A stretch of 64,000 nucleotides of DNA, taken from assembly GCF_001547935.1 (NCBI RefSeq), contig NZ_AP014635.1, positions 2,046,001-2,110,000 on the forward strand, read 5' to 3'. The stretch comes from Vibrio tritonius (GTDB taxonomy: Bacteria > Pseudomonadota > Gammaproteobacteria > Enterobacterales > Vibrionaceae). The translations under genes and the position numbers were made by a program. Shown here one piece after another: positions 1 to 8,838 of the stretch; position 1 is the stretch's first letter, and every line of letters starts with the position of its first letter. Under the pieces are notes generated by a model that saw only the letters and a program-made list of their open reading frames with translations, did not search any database and was not told where the DNA came from.

Positions 1-55
1 GGTCATACCTGCTGTAGCTCATTCGCCTGCCACTTCATGTCCTTGTCAGTTATCA

Positions 56-655
56 TCAAACTAAATCGCTAACTGATATTTCTTTACCAAAATGTTGAAT
101 CACGTGCCGACTAAAGTATTGCTTCTGCTCAATAGTAAAGGCTCCGGTGGCTTCAGTAACAACATACGTGTTATAACCTAAGTCATGTGCTTGTCGAAGT
201 GTAGACTCGACACAAACGTGAGTAGCAAAGCCTATCAGTACAACATTATCTATCCCATTATTTCGTAGAAATATATCAAGATTACTCCCCGAAAATGCAC
301 TAGAACCGACGCTTTCGTTAATCAAGTGTTCGTTAGAAAGCGGTACAAAATCGGGATGTATTTCTCCCTGAAAGCCTAACCACGTTTTCTTTTCTGGAAT
401 GACATGCCGCATACCATACTTAGCTTTACCAAAAGCGAGATAGTTCATATCTGGTTGTAATGTCACATGAATAATGAAGAATCCCTTTTCTCGAGCTAAT
501 GAGAGTACAGTTTTTGAATGCAAAATAGCGTCTTCAAATTGTGCCAGATCCACAACCATATTATTACGTAAATACCCTTGTTTACTCACCCATTCATTTT
601 GGTATTCAATCAACACCAAGGCTGTCTTTTCCGGGAATAAGTGGAATTCATCCAT
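56..655 (-). CDS. Isochorismatase-family cysteine hydrolase
   Basis: The 199-residue protein has the alpha/beta fold layout of the isochorismatase/nicotinamidase superfamily, which hydrolyses amides or vinyl ethers through an Asp-Lys-Cys triad. The nucleophile is visible in the GFATHVCVEST segment. The usual catalytic Asp in the first strand (xxxIDxQ) is replaced by Glu in LIEYQNEW, and the Lys normally found before the SAF motif is not obvious (ESVGSSAF). The substrate is therefore uncertain. The ATG follows AAGGAA at a good distance. It lies 71 bp downstream of the Crp/Fnr-type gene on the same strand and may be cotranscribed with it. The family call is secure, the specific function is not. 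Confidence 0.8.
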   Translation of the reverse strand: MDEFHLFPEKTALVLIEYQNEWVSKQGYLRNNMVVDLAQFEDAILHSKTVLSLAREKGFFIIHVTLQPDMNYLAFGKAKYGMRHVIPEKKTWLGFQGEIHPDFVPLSNEHLINESVGSSAFSGSNLDIFLRNNGIDNVVLIGFATHVCVESTLRQAHDLGYNTYVVTEATGAFTIEQKQYFSRHVIQHFGKEISVSDLV

Positions 656-726
656 GTCTACGTTCCTTACTCAATTATTTTGAGGAAGAGAGTAAGACAG
701 CGCGAAATGTAATTCCTTATCAAATG

Positions 727-1296
727 TTAAGAACGGGGCTTCAGACGAGAATAGGTTACCGGACTCATGCCCAGATAACTGGCTATGTGGTAATCGTTAA
801 TCCTGTTTATTACTTGTGGCTCATTGTCAATAATGTTACGTATCAACTGATTTTTATTGAGCGTAAGGAATCGATGTTCCCGCCGAATTTTTGTATCTAC
901 CAACCATTCAAGGTAGGTTAAATAAAAAGGTTGCCAAATATTCATAGCCACCAAATACTGTTTAAACTCAGTAAAAGGCATATGCAATACCAATGATGAC
1001 TCGCAAGTAATAATCCCAAACAGACTAGACTGATTACGTGCAACCGGAGCGACTGGAAATACGATATTATCTTCAAAAAAGAACAACTTATTACTTTCTT
1101 CACCTTCAGGCGTTAAATAATAGCAACGAACTGCTCCCTGCTTAACAATCAGCACCTTGTCAAATTGGTCACCAATATTCAATATAGTTTGATCTTTATC
1201 TAACGTACTAGGACGAAAGCAGGAAACAAGATGATTAAGCTGAGCAGCGGTCATTCCTAAATCGGTTAACACTACTCTATATTTGGGATACCCCAT
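727..1296 (-). CDS. Crp/Fnr-type cyclic-nucleotide-binding-domain regulator
   Basis: This is a 189-residue protein. The N-terminal and middle parts look like a cNMP-binding jelly roll (VLIVKQGAVRCYYLTPEGEE is a typical beta-roll stretch). The C-terminus carries a short helix-turn-helix of the Crp/Fnr type (IASYLGMSPVTYSRLK). There is no Fnr-style cysteine cluster at the N-terminus, so an iron-sulfur oxygen sensor is unlikely. The ATG at 1296 is preceded by AAAGG at about 8 bases. The neighbour downstream is the isochorismatase-family gene, which it may control. The ligand is unknown. Confidence 0.8.
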   Translation of the reverse strand: MGYPKYRVVLTDLGMTAAQLNHLVSCFRPSTLDKDQTILNIGDQFDKVLIVKQGAVRCYYLTPEGEESNKLFFFEDNIVFPVAPVARNQSSLFGIITCESSLVLHMPFTEFKQYLVAMNIWQPFYLTYLEWLVDTKIRREHRFLTLNKNQLIRNIIDNEPQVINRINDYHIASYLGMSPVTYSRLKPRS

Positions 1297-1394
1297 AACT
1301 AACCTTTAAGAGAGGAACACAAAATTGGACATAAGATAAAATAACACATGATCTCATTTCAAAAATGTCATGAGCAAGAATTCTAACTCGTTTC

Positions 1395-1447
1395 GGGGCA
1401 GCTTCGAGCTAGGCGACGTCAATCTGGTACGCCCATGGTCACAAACG
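1395..1447. repeat. Diverged 53-nt repeat, copy A
   Basis: This stretch begins ggggca and ends aaacg. It aligns over its whole 53 bases with 2179-2231, sharing ggggca, ttcg, tcaatctg, atgg and aaacg blocks. It sits upstream of the Crp/Fnr gene start. Flanking arms actcgttt and aaacgagt could pair. I do not recognise the element. Confidence 0.4.
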
Positions 1448-1489
1448 AGTCGAAACCAATTATATTCAGTTCTGTTACGACATTTCGAC

Positions 1490-2083
1490 TTATGGTTCTG
1501 AAGCTACTACGCGTTCATTCTTTCTTATGTACGTTAAATGATTAGAGTAAAACTCATGTTCTCCACAACCATGTTGCAGTGCTTTCTTATATATAGAAGC
1601 TACAAAGATATCTGCTAGACTGAAATCGGCACCCACTGCATAACCAGACTGTTTACATAAGCTAGAACTTAAAGTATCAAGGCTCTTTATTATCCAATCA
1701 CCACGGAGTCTTTGCTTTTCAACCTCATCAAGTTGTGGACGTAGAAACTTAAGTACTTTTCTATTTTGAGGAGAATGAATACTCGAATTAACATATTCAC
1801 AAATACACCTAATGCGGGTCTTTTCGTTTAGATTTCTACTTAGTAACGGACATCTATCAAATCGTTCATCTAAGTATTCAGCAATAGCCATCGACTCAGA
1901 AAAAATAAAACCGTCAACTGATATAGACGGTACGTAACCAAATGGGTTTATAGCGAGGTAAGTTGTAGATAATTCATCTGAACTGACCTCAACTCTTTGG
2001 TATGGAATAGATTTGAAATTGAGCACCCATTCCACTCTTTCTGAGCTGTTTGAACCTTTGGCGCTGTAAAGAAAAATTTCCAT
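1490..2083 (-). CDS. Glutathione S-transferase family protein
   Basis: The 197-residue protein has a thioredoxin-like N-terminal domain with the zeta-class-like SNSSERVEWVLNFKSIPY segment, a conserved cis-Pro region (NPFGYVPSI) and the glutathione gamma-Glu contact SES (FSESMAIAEYLDE). An all-helical C-terminal domain ends with the usual FSLADIF motif. The family conjugates or isomerises electrophiles with glutathione in the cytoplasm, and maleylacetoacetate isomerase is the closest named relative. The substrate cannot be told. The start is supported by AGGAG upstream. It is a single gene flanked by noncoding DNA on both sides. Confidence 0.85.
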   Translation of the reverse strand: MEIFLYSAKGSNSSERVEWVLNFKSIPYQRVEVSSDELSTTYLAINPFGYVPSISVDGFIFSESMAIAEYLDERFDRCPLLSRNLNEKTRIRCICEYVNSSIHSPQNRKVLKFLRPQLDEVEKQRLRGDWIIKSLDTLSSSLCKQSGYAVGADFSLADIFVASIYKKALQHGCGEHEFYSNHLTYIRKNERVVASEP

Positions 2084-2424
2084 ATTTTCTCCTACTAATA
2101 AAAGATGTAGATATTTTATCTCATACTTAATGCATTAAATTCAGAGAATCGTTTAACATGCGAGATCTAGCAAGGTTTGGGGCATTTTCGTGCCAGCTAA
2201 GATCAATCTGACACGTTGATGGACAGAAACGCTTTAGGTCAATTGCTCTAATTAGTATCTGTCGATTAGGAAAAGTATGTTGAGGCCTTAGGCGTTTGTA
2301 AAGTTTCCGTTTGCTGAACGAACTCCTAAAATACGATTTAGGACGTCCTCGATCGTGTTTTAGGTCTCGTAATATCTAGCCTTGACGCATATTAGCTCCA
2401 CTAACTTCAATTGGAGCTAACCCC
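2084..2424. other. Noncoding gap with repeat copy and hairpin
   Basis: This 341-bp gap holds the second copy of the 53-nt repeat (2179-2231). It also holds an inverted repeat at 2325-2364 with 13-nt arms (CCTAAAATACGAT against ATCGTGTTTTAGG, one mismatch) and a 14-nt loop. There is no T-run after either arm, so it is not an obvious terminator. Promoters for the divergent GST and hydrolase genes must lie here, but none stands out. Confidence 0.5.
2179..2231. repeat. Diverged 53-nt repeat, copy B
   Basis: This is the partner of 1395-1447. Within it, cgtgccag and ctgacacg form an imperfect inverted repeat. The relation is a manual alignment only. Confidence 0.4.
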
Positions 2425-3441
2425 ATGAAATGGGCAAATTTATTGTTTACATCCTTACTTTTTCTTTCTAGTAATGCCATCGCCTCTGGTGTCGGGTTCA
2501 CTCAAATCACCTTAACAGACGATCCTAAACGACCTCTAAATACTGCTATTTGGTATCCCACTCAAGAGGTTTCAAATACAACCTTGATTGGTGATAACCC
2601 TGCCTTCGTCGGTACGAAAATTATCAAAGACGCTCAGATCCAATCTAGCACTTTCCCTGTGGTGCTGTTATCGCATGGCTACCGAGGAAATTGGCGGAAT
2701 CAAAACTGGTTAGCGACCGAAATTGCTAAGCGTGGCTATATAGTGGCGGCTGCTGACCACCCTGGAACCACCACCTTCGACCACTCTCTAAAACAAGCAG
2801 CAAAGTGGTGGGAACGACCTCGCGATATGTCGCGAATTCTCGATCACTTGTTAACCTCAGCGCGATGGAAGCAGCATGTGAATGCCGACAATGTCACCGC
2901 GATTGGTCATTCATTAGGTGGCTGGACTGTGATGCAATTGGCCGGAGCTAAAGTTGACAGGCAAACCTTCAAATCTCGTTGTTTGATATACCCGAACCCA
3001 CGAACTTGTGGTCTTGCTGAAGAGTTAGGGCTAGCGAAAGTGCAAGCTCATGAACCAAGCAGCAAAGATCTTTCAGATCCGAGAATCAAACGTGTGGTTA
3101 CTCTTGATTTGGGGCTTGCTGGTAGCTTTTCAATTAACAGCTTAAATGACATCACAGTGCCGACTCTAATTCTAGCTGCAGGAATTGATATAGGGGATCT
3201 ACCACAAGCATTAGAATCTGGTTACATTGCCGAACACATACCTCTTTATTCAAGACGGTACAAGGTCTATGAAAACGCAACACATTTTAGCTTCATTCAA
3301 GACTGTAAACAGGGAGCCGAAGTAATACTTGAAGATGAAGTGCCGGGTGATGGTATTATTTGTAAAGATGGTGTAGGCACATCACGCGAAGAACTGCATC
3401 AACTGATATTAAATGATATTGTCAGTTTTCTAAATCGATAA
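2425..3441 (+). CDS. Secreted alpha/beta hydrolase (dienelactone-hydrolase-like)
   Basis: The 338-residue protein has a signal peptide (MKWANLLFTSLLFLSSNAIASG), so it is probably periplasmic. The nucleophile elbow GHSLGGW is complete, and it is preceded by the typical VVLLSHGYRGNW oxyanion region. A late His in ATHFSF fits the triad. The domain order matches the predicted dienelactone hydrolase group (COG4188). Four cysteines in the second half could form disulfides. It converges on the AraC-type gene 17 bp downstream. The natural substrate is unknown; esterase or lipase-like activity is the family expectation. Confidence 0.85.
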   Translation: MKWANLLFTSLLFLSSNAIASGVGFTQITLTDDPKRPLNTAIWYPTQEVSNTTLIGDNPAFVGTKIIKDAQIQSSTFPVVLLSHGYRGNWRNQNWLATEIAKRGYIVAAADHPGTTTFDHSLKQAAKWWERPRDMSRILDHLLTSARWKQHVNADNVTAIGHSLGGWTVMQLAGAKVDRQTFKSRCLIYPNPRTCGLAEELGLAKVQAHEPSSKDLSDPRIKRVVTLDLGLAGSFSINSLNDITVPTLILAAGIDIGDLPQALESGYIAEHIPLYSRRYKVYENATHFSFIQDCKQGAEVILEDEVPGDGIICKDGVGTSREELHQLILNDIVSFLNR

Positions 3442-3458
3442 ATGGGAAGATATTACAC

Positions 3459-4529
3459 TCAATCTAACACTGGCGGCGAACTTCGAAACTCACTCGGAGT
3501 TTGCCCCGTTACCCTTGAAAATTCGCGATTGAAATTAGACTTAGTGTGAAAACCTGAACTAAGGAAGACTTCTGTTATCGACTCGTCATTTTGCTTAAGT
3601 AAGGTCTTAGCGTGCTCAATTCGATACGTATTGATCACCTTAGAAATATTCTGATTGTAAGCTTGATTAACCGCTGACGATATTTTACGAGCCGGAATAC
3701 CTAACTTTCTCGCCAGTTTGTTAAGATATAAATCTGGGTCCCTGAATATTTGCTTTTCTCTCATTAAGTTATCGAACTTAGTAATGATTTGCGTTACTTC
3801 TTCCACTTGATCTTCATCTAAGCCACCCGCTAATTTAATTGGCCTATCGACGTCGTCAAGATAGTAACCTGACGTTGAAGATACAACCTGCGCTTTAGAG
3901 TGCTTTTCGTTGGGAGGTGTACTTATACTTACCACCATCACAGAGACCACAATTGCAGGAATAAAGACAAGGTATCCCATCGACAATATCAGGTTGCTAT
4001 GCTGGGCGTCTAACAACAAGATATCGTAAGAGAGCACACTATCAACTAAAGCGGAAAACAGAAGAAATCCACCTGCAAGTCGTTCAGCAACGATCACCCT
4101 CGGTACATCGGTTAACCGGACTTTTTCTGGCGTACTAAACGATGACTTCAATAACAAACTACCGTAGGCGAAATATAATGAGTTGACCAGTATATCAACG
4201 AGTCCAACCCAGATATGCCCATACAATAATGAGCCAATCAGAACAGTGATAGGACCAAACCAATGTAATTTTAAGTTTGGTTTATTCTTATGTTCCCCCG
4301 AAAAGCAGAGCCAAGCCACCACTGGTACACTCGCACCGAGAATAGGCTGCAGGAAACGAAACAACGCAATATCTAGTGTCCACCGTAACCCCACTATAGT
4401 GATCATTAATGCACACAGAATGGTAAACCAAAATGACTTCTGACTAGTTTGTGGATATTTGTATCGAAGTAACACTCCAGTCATCAATAACAACAATGCA
4501 GCGATAAATGGTAAAGGAATGGCGAGCAT
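3459..4529 (-). CDS. Membrane-bound AraC-family transcriptional regulator
   Basis: The first ~200 residues are a chain of about seven hydrophobic segments, typical of the integral membrane sensor domain seen in some AraC regulators. A linker follows, then an AraC/XylS DNA-binding domain with two helix-turn-helices at the C-terminus (ISKVINTYRIEHAKTLL and FHTKSNFNREFSRVTGQTPSEF). I place the start at the ATG at 4529; one codon upstream is a TTG that is less likely. Such proteins sense an envelope or small-molecule signal and bind DNA from the membrane. The target is unknown; the adjacent hydrolase gene is convergent, not divergent. Confidence 0.85.
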   Translation of the reverse strand: MLAIPLPFIAALLLLMTGVLLRYKYPQTSQKSFWFTILCALMITIVGLRWTLDIALFRFLQPILGASVPVVAWLCFSGEHKNKPNLKLHWFGPITVLIGSLLYGHIWVGLVDILVNSLYFAYGSLLLKSSFSTPEKVRLTDVPRVIVAERLAGGFLLFSALVDSVLSYDILLLDAQHSNLILSMGYLVFIPAIVVSVMVVSISTPPNEKHSKAQVVSSTSGYYLDDVDRPIKLAGGLDEDQVEEVTQIITKFDNLMREKQIFRDPDLYLNKLARKLGIPARKISSAVNQAYNQNISKVINTYRIEHAKTLLKQNDESITEVFLSSGFHTKSNFNREFSRVTGQTPSEFRSSPPVLD

Positions 4530-4776
4530 CAAAAATCCGTATAAATTCGATCAAAGACCAATAAAATAAATTACTTAATTATAAAATTCACTGAACAATC
4601 TACATGAAAAATGTTGAATATCAATCTAGATAAAATAACTTTTTATAGGTCTATATGTACATTAACTGAGTATGGATAGCTTTTACTTCAGCTAAATATG
4701 GGACAACACTGAGCTAACTGTACTAGTTAGCTCAATGATACCGATGCTAAATATTTCTTTTTTAGCACCTATATAT

Positions 4777-6267
4777 TTAAATGCTTTCGGCAAATCCAGA
4801 TTGCTTCGTCTTAGCTATATCAGTGATAGCACCAAGCTCCATTGCATCTTTAAACTCAGCTTGCTTGCGTAATGCTTTGGTTTCATTGAAGTCCTGTGCT
4901 ACTGCAGTTTCAATGAATTCAGCATCATCAATATCGAAATTTATAACAGCTTGTTTGATATCAGAAAGGTCTACTTGGAAAAACTCTTTACGACGGTTCA
5001 CCATGTTCAGGCGGTTACTATCGAATACTCGATGCAACTCTTTCTCAAGAGAAGGCGCGTCATTGGTGTGAATCATGGCATGAACATCAAAACTGAATGG
5101 TACTGAAGCGTCACCCAATTCCCTCACACGATCCATTGGTTCGAGTCTGCGGGTCATACCAATCTTATAAACGTTTTCTCCAAACGAGCCAATATTGCTA
5201 ATAACGTAAACGTGACCTTGCTTGGTTTGCTCTGCCATACTTTGTACTCTTTGATGTTTTTGCTCCGCTACTTCAAGGTCAGCCTGTAGCTGTGCAATCT
5301 GCTCTTCCAGGTTACTACGGGCTTCATCATTCGCTGACTCAAGCTGTTTTCGGGCGGTTACAAGAGCTTTAGAGAATCGGGCTTCTTCTTTGATAGCTTC
5401 TTGTTCTGCTTTCTTGATCTCGGCTTCAACCTTGGCTTCTTCACGCATTTGAGCCTTAATTTCAGCCTGCTCTTCTTTCTCTCGTTGTTTCTTCTCTTTG
5501 TACTCGTGAGTCAGGCGAAGTTCCTCAATTTTAAATTGAAGATACTTATTTGAAATGATAATCATGTTGGACTCGTTAAGTTTATTAATTGCTTCAAAGG
5601 CCTTATTGATTCTGGCTTCCATCTTGGTGGCATTTTTCCATGTACAGTTTGCGATGGCGGCTTCACATTCATTGTTGAACGCGCGAGCTGTAAGTCTAAT
5701 GCCTCGATCAGTCATCTTCTTACCTTCGACTTTTGAGTTACCTACCGTCCACTCAGTAGTGCAGTAAATAGCTCCTGAGGTATTCTTCAGACGAAGAAGG
5801 CCTTTTTGACGTTCCTTACACTCGCGGATTTTCTCTTTAAATTGCTCTGAAGTGTCAAAGTCAAAGTGCGATTCATAGAAGCCTAGCTCTAGCAACTCAA
5901 TGTCATCATCATAAATGCCAATATGATGGATGAGTGAGTCATATATGCCTTTCTTCTCTCTATAACTCGCTTGGATCTGCTCAATATCATTTGTGATCTT
6001 GAGAAAAACTGCATTAGCTTCATCTTGGCGTAATTTGGATGCTTGGTTTCGAGCATTGATCTCTTCATCTAGGTTAATGATTCCAGAGTATTTCTTCTCG
6101 TAATCAGAAAGTGCTTGAGAAGTTTTTGCGGTTTCTTGTTTGGAATCTTCGAGTTCTCGCTTTATGGATTTCAGTCGAGCAATAAAGATAAAAAGCAGCA
6201 CAACTAATAGTGCAGAGCTCACTATAAATGGTAGCGTTGGTAAATTATCGAATGCAGATTGAGGCAT
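4777..6267 (-). CDS. Membrane-anchored coiled-coil DUF4041 / GIY-YIG (Mug113-like) protein
   Basis: The 496-residue protein has a single N-terminal transmembrane helix at about residues 13-30 and a coiled coil to about 110. The DUF4041 region spans roughly 110-250, followed by a long Glu/Lys-rich coiled coil (255-345). A T5orf172/Mug113 GIY-YIG-type domain lies at about 350-435 (HVYVIS, YKIGMTRR, and the catalytic-type Glu in LEKELH). GIY-YIG domains are usually nucleases, but this membrane-tethered architecture has no established role that I know. A GGAG element precedes the ATG. It is monocistronic, with AT-rich flanks on both sides, consistent with an accessory gene. Confidence 0.85.
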   Translation of the reverse strand: MPQSAFDNLPTLPFIVSSALLVVLLFIFIARLKSIKRELEDSKQETAKTSQALSDYEKKYSGIINLDEEINARNQASKLRQDEANAVFLKITNDIEQIQASYREKKGIYDSLIHHIGIYDDDIELLELGFYESHFDFDTSEQFKEKIRECKERQKGLLRLKNTSGAIYCTTEWTVGNSKVEGKKMTDRGIRLTARAFNNECEAAIANCTWKNATKMEARINKAFEAINKLNESNMIIISNKYLQFKIEELRLTHEYKEKKQREKEEQAEIKAQMREEAKVEAEIKKAEQEAIKEEARFSKALVTARKQLESANDEARSNLEEQIAQLQADLEVAEQKHQRVQSMAEQTKQGHVYVISNIGSFGENVYKIGMTRRLEPMDRVRELGDASVPFSFDVHAMIHTNDAPSLEKELHRVFDSNRLNMVNRRKEFFQVDLSDIKQAVINFDIDDAEFIETAVAQDFNETKALRKQAEFKDAMELGAITDIAKTKQSGFAESI

Positions 6268-6541
6268 TATTACTCCTTTTTAATAAAATTTATGGCGTAA
6301 TGTCGCAGGGTAATTCGGAGGTGTTATCTCTCTTTACACAATTGTATTTTTAATGGTTAGAAAACAAGAGATAAGGCAATAAGGTTATATCTTGCGTATT
6401 ACCACTCATTACTTTTTTGTATGTCAAAAATCGATGCCTATCTAAAGCGCCCTTAAAACTGAAACAAATTTCGGAACACAAACAATCCCTCCACCCCATA
6501 CCAACCAACCAAAATCTTCAACCTTAATCTCTTCACTTAAA

Positions 6542-7399
6542 CTAACTTTCCCGCTTACCTTCCCTTCGAATTGATCGTGCAGCAATTAAATCAAACAGCA
6601 CGTTTGAGCTGAGCCAGCGGATAGATAACGTATCGATTTGCGAAGCGTATTTAGGCATAACGCTAAGACCATCGCGTTTTAACTTCGGCACAATGCTGCT
6701 TTGCTGCATGTGGCGTTTTGAGTAACGAACTCGGCGGCGCAAGTAGAGTTTGATGTCCTGCCAGTGCCATGGGTTGAGCGGTTCGTAGTTAAATACGGCG
6801 TCGGTACACACGCCAATATTCTCTAATGGTGTATCTTTGCCACTGCACAAATCGGTGGCGGTAAGAAAGCCCAACATGCTGTCATCCCCTATTAGCCCCG
6901 TAGGTAAACGAACATTGTTCGCCACAATTCGCTGAATATAGGTCGGAGAAAGCAGGTAGAGATTGCCGGTAAATTGATGCTCACGCAGCAGCGTACTGCG
7001 CCACGCTTGCGCGCTACGCCCTTTAAGACAAGGGAAACTAGACACCGCCAAAAAGTGCGGATTGTTTAAGTGGTAATCCACCAGTTGAGCGATAGCCAAT
7101 TCGGCAAAAGTCAGGTCGCCATCGGCAAACACCGCAATTGACTCGCCATCATAATATTGATGAACGAAGGTGTTCCACGCGTTGGATTTATCCCCCAGAG
7201 TAATTTCAATCGGATAAACATTGAGGTATCGCTTGGCAAATTCACTAACAACGCTAAGGGTGTGATCACGACAGCCATTGATCATCACATAAACCTGCAC
7301 GGGATACTCGCCGCAACAGGTCAATAAACTGTTGAGCGAATCGGCAATGGTCGACTGCAAATTGTACGCAAATACACAAATTTGAATATTAGGCTTCAT
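6542..7399 (-). CDS. Family 2 glycosyltransferase
   Basis: The 285-residue protein starts with the GT-A nucleotide-binding strand (IQICVFAYNLQSTIADSLNSLL) and carries the metal-binding DxD-like motif in VFADGDLTF. It should transfer a sugar from an NDP-sugar to a lipid-linked or glycan acceptor at the cytoplasmic face. Its ATG overlaps the stop of the O-ligase gene (ATGA), so the two are translationally coupled. It is the last gene of the minus-strand glycan cluster. No membrane segment is evident. Donor and linkage cannot be inferred. Confidence 0.85.
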   Translation of the reverse strand: MKPNIQICVFAYNLQSTIADSLNSLLTCCGEYPVQVYVMINGCRDHTLSVVSEFAKRYLNVYPIEITLGDKSNAWNTFVHQYYDGESIAVFADGDLTFAELAIAQLVDYHLNNPHFLAVSSFPCLKGRSAQAWRSTLLREHQFTGNLYLLSPTYIQRIVANNVRLPTGLIGDDSMLGFLTATDLCSGKDTPLENIGVCTDAVFNYEPLNPWHWQDIKLYLRRRVRYSKRHMQQSSIVPKLKRDGLSVMPKYASQIDTLSIRWLSSNVLFDLIAARSIRREGKRES

Positions 7400-8742
7400 G
7401 ATGCCCCCCCATTAGCCACTAACACCGATTGATTCTTTGCTCGGGGGGATTTTTTCTCATTGGCAACGCTTCGCTTCATTACTTGGTCAAGGCACACCAC
7501 CATCGCCAAAATCGCGTAAAACATTTCCAAGTAAGCAAGAGAAAGCGCAGCTCCCGATACACAGTAAGCCATGAGTGAGATTTTTGTCATACCCGCCAGT
7601 AAGCAAGGCCAACTTTCTTTACCCTCATGCCTTCGAAAATAACGTTCAATGGATGAGAGACGGATAAATGTCAAAGAGATAAAAAGCAAAAACCAAAATA
7701 GCCCCAGAAATCCTTGGTCACCTAACACTTGGAAGTAGATACTATGAGCGGCCCACCCCTTATCACCCGGCGGAGGGGTAGGAATAAAATCGAACTTATC
7801 AATATCCACGGCCAATATCCGCCACATGTAACTCACCTGTGGGCCTTTAAATCCCCCGCCAATGAGCGGACGCTCAAGGGCCATTAAGGTATGAATTTTC
7901 CACGAATTGATTCGAGTGGTAAACGAGGCACTTGCCATGGCATTGTCGATGGATGCCATTCGGTTGTACCAACTCTGTGGCAAAAAGCTATATGCTAGAA
8001 TCGCAGCAAAAACGAGAATAAAGACAGTGCGGAGTTTATGACGACTTTTGAGCCAGAAGTACCCCAAAATAATGATTAGCCCAATCAAGCCGCCACGAGA
8101 GAAAGTGCCCGTTACCGCAAGGATACACATGATCAACATCAGGCGGAGACCAAACTTAATGAGCTTCTCTTTGGTTTCCCCAATGAGATAAATAATAAAT
8201 GGGATGGTCATACACATGGCCACCGCCATATGGTTGTTATCAGATAGAATATTACCAGAAGGACCTTTAATTCTATGTCCACCAGCAGAGGCAATAAATT
8301 TTAAGCCTTCGACAAACCCCATAAAACCTATCGAAAGAACAATCATCCACAAGAATAAACGAAAGTGGTGCCTATCTCTTAATATTAAACTAATAAATAC
8401 AAACAGTAGAATTGCCTTAAAAAATTCCGACAAATCTGTTTTAACCATAACATCCGGTGCCATTGCAAAGATGCTTGTTATACAAGTATGAATAAAAAAC
8501 AAGATAACAAATATAAAAATGGGATTGACTTTAAATTTAGACTTATGAGTAGAAAAGATAAACCCAATAATGGTTACTGCAGCAAACACACTGTTATAAC
8601 TAATATGTGAGGCAAAACCATATAACCAGTGTACTGGCACAAATAATCCGCTCCACAGCCATAAACAAACCGCAATATAGGGCCGGCGTAAAGCAAACAC
8701 GAGCAATATCAGAAAAGCGGAGAAAAAAACCAGATCACGCAT
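7396..8742 (-). CDS. Exosortase-A-associated O-antigen ligase/polymerase-like membrane protein
   Basis: The 448-residue protein has about ten or more hydrophobic segments and a large periplasmic loop after residue ~270, the plan of the Wzy/WaaL (PF04932) superfamily. The N-terminus (MRDLVFFSAFLILLVFALRRP, then SHISYNSVFAAVTIIGFIFS) resembles the putative O-glycosylation ligase subfamily found with exosortase A systems (TIGR03097, from memory). It would polymerise polysaccharide units or ligate glycan to a carrier at the periplasmic face. It begins directly after the stop of the 31-codon gene upstream and overlaps the downstream GT2 gene. The subfamily assignment is by eye. Confidence 0.82.
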   Translation of the reverse strand: MRDLVFFSAFLILLVFALRRPYIAVCLWLWSGLFVPVHWLYGFASHISYNSVFAAVTIIGFIFSTHKSKFKVNPIFIFVILFFIHTCITSIFAMAPDVMVKTDLSEFFKAILLFVFISLILRDRHHFRLFLWMIVLSIGFMGFVEGLKFIASAGGHRIKGPSGNILSDNNHMAVAMCMTIPFIIYLIGETKEKLIKFGLRLMLIMCILAVTGTFSRGGLIGLIIILGYFWLKSRHKLRTVFILVFAAILAYSFLPQSWYNRMASIDNAMASASFTTRINSWKIHTLMALERPLIGGGFKGPQVSYMWRILAVDIDKFDFIPTPPPGDKGWAAHSIYFQVLGDQGFLGLFWFLLFISLTFIRLSSIERYFRRHEGKESWPCLLAGMTKISLMAYCVSGAALSLAYLEMFYAILAMVVCLDQVMKRSVANEKKSPRAKNQSVLVANGGAS

Positions 8743-8838
8743 TTATTCGCCCTTGCTCTGCTTATCAACATCAAGTGACTGTTTGACAATATAAATAAGC
8801 AGGCCCAAACACCCCGTAAAAAGTAACCCTTCAATCAC
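8743..8838 (-). CDS. 31-residue single-span membrane peptide (translationally coupled)
   Basis: This small frame starts with GTG at 8838, overlapping the stop of the GT4 gene as GTGA. It ends with TAA at 8743-8745, directly abutting the ATG of the O-ligase gene (TAAATG). The product begins MIEGLLFTGCLGLLIYIVKQ and continues with a charged tail rich in Asp, Lys and Gln. That gives one hydrophobic helix of about 15 residues followed by a polar end. Exact tiling between two operon genes and the membrane-peptide composition support translation. No homologue comes to mind. It may be an accessory subunit of the ligase/polymerase (inference). Confidence 0.6.
   Translation of the reverse strand: MIEGLLFTGCLGLLIYIVKQSLDVDKQSKGE

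Noticed and set aside
1300-2424. Possible integron cassette sites around the GST gene
   Set aside because: The repeats lack the inverse core and core (RYYYAAC and GTTRRRY) of attC sites, and gene orientation and spacing do not fit a cassette array.
7405-7415. Run of seven G near the 3' end of the O-ligase gene as a phase-variation tract
   Set aside because: It is short, lies in the last few codons and would change only the extreme C-terminus.
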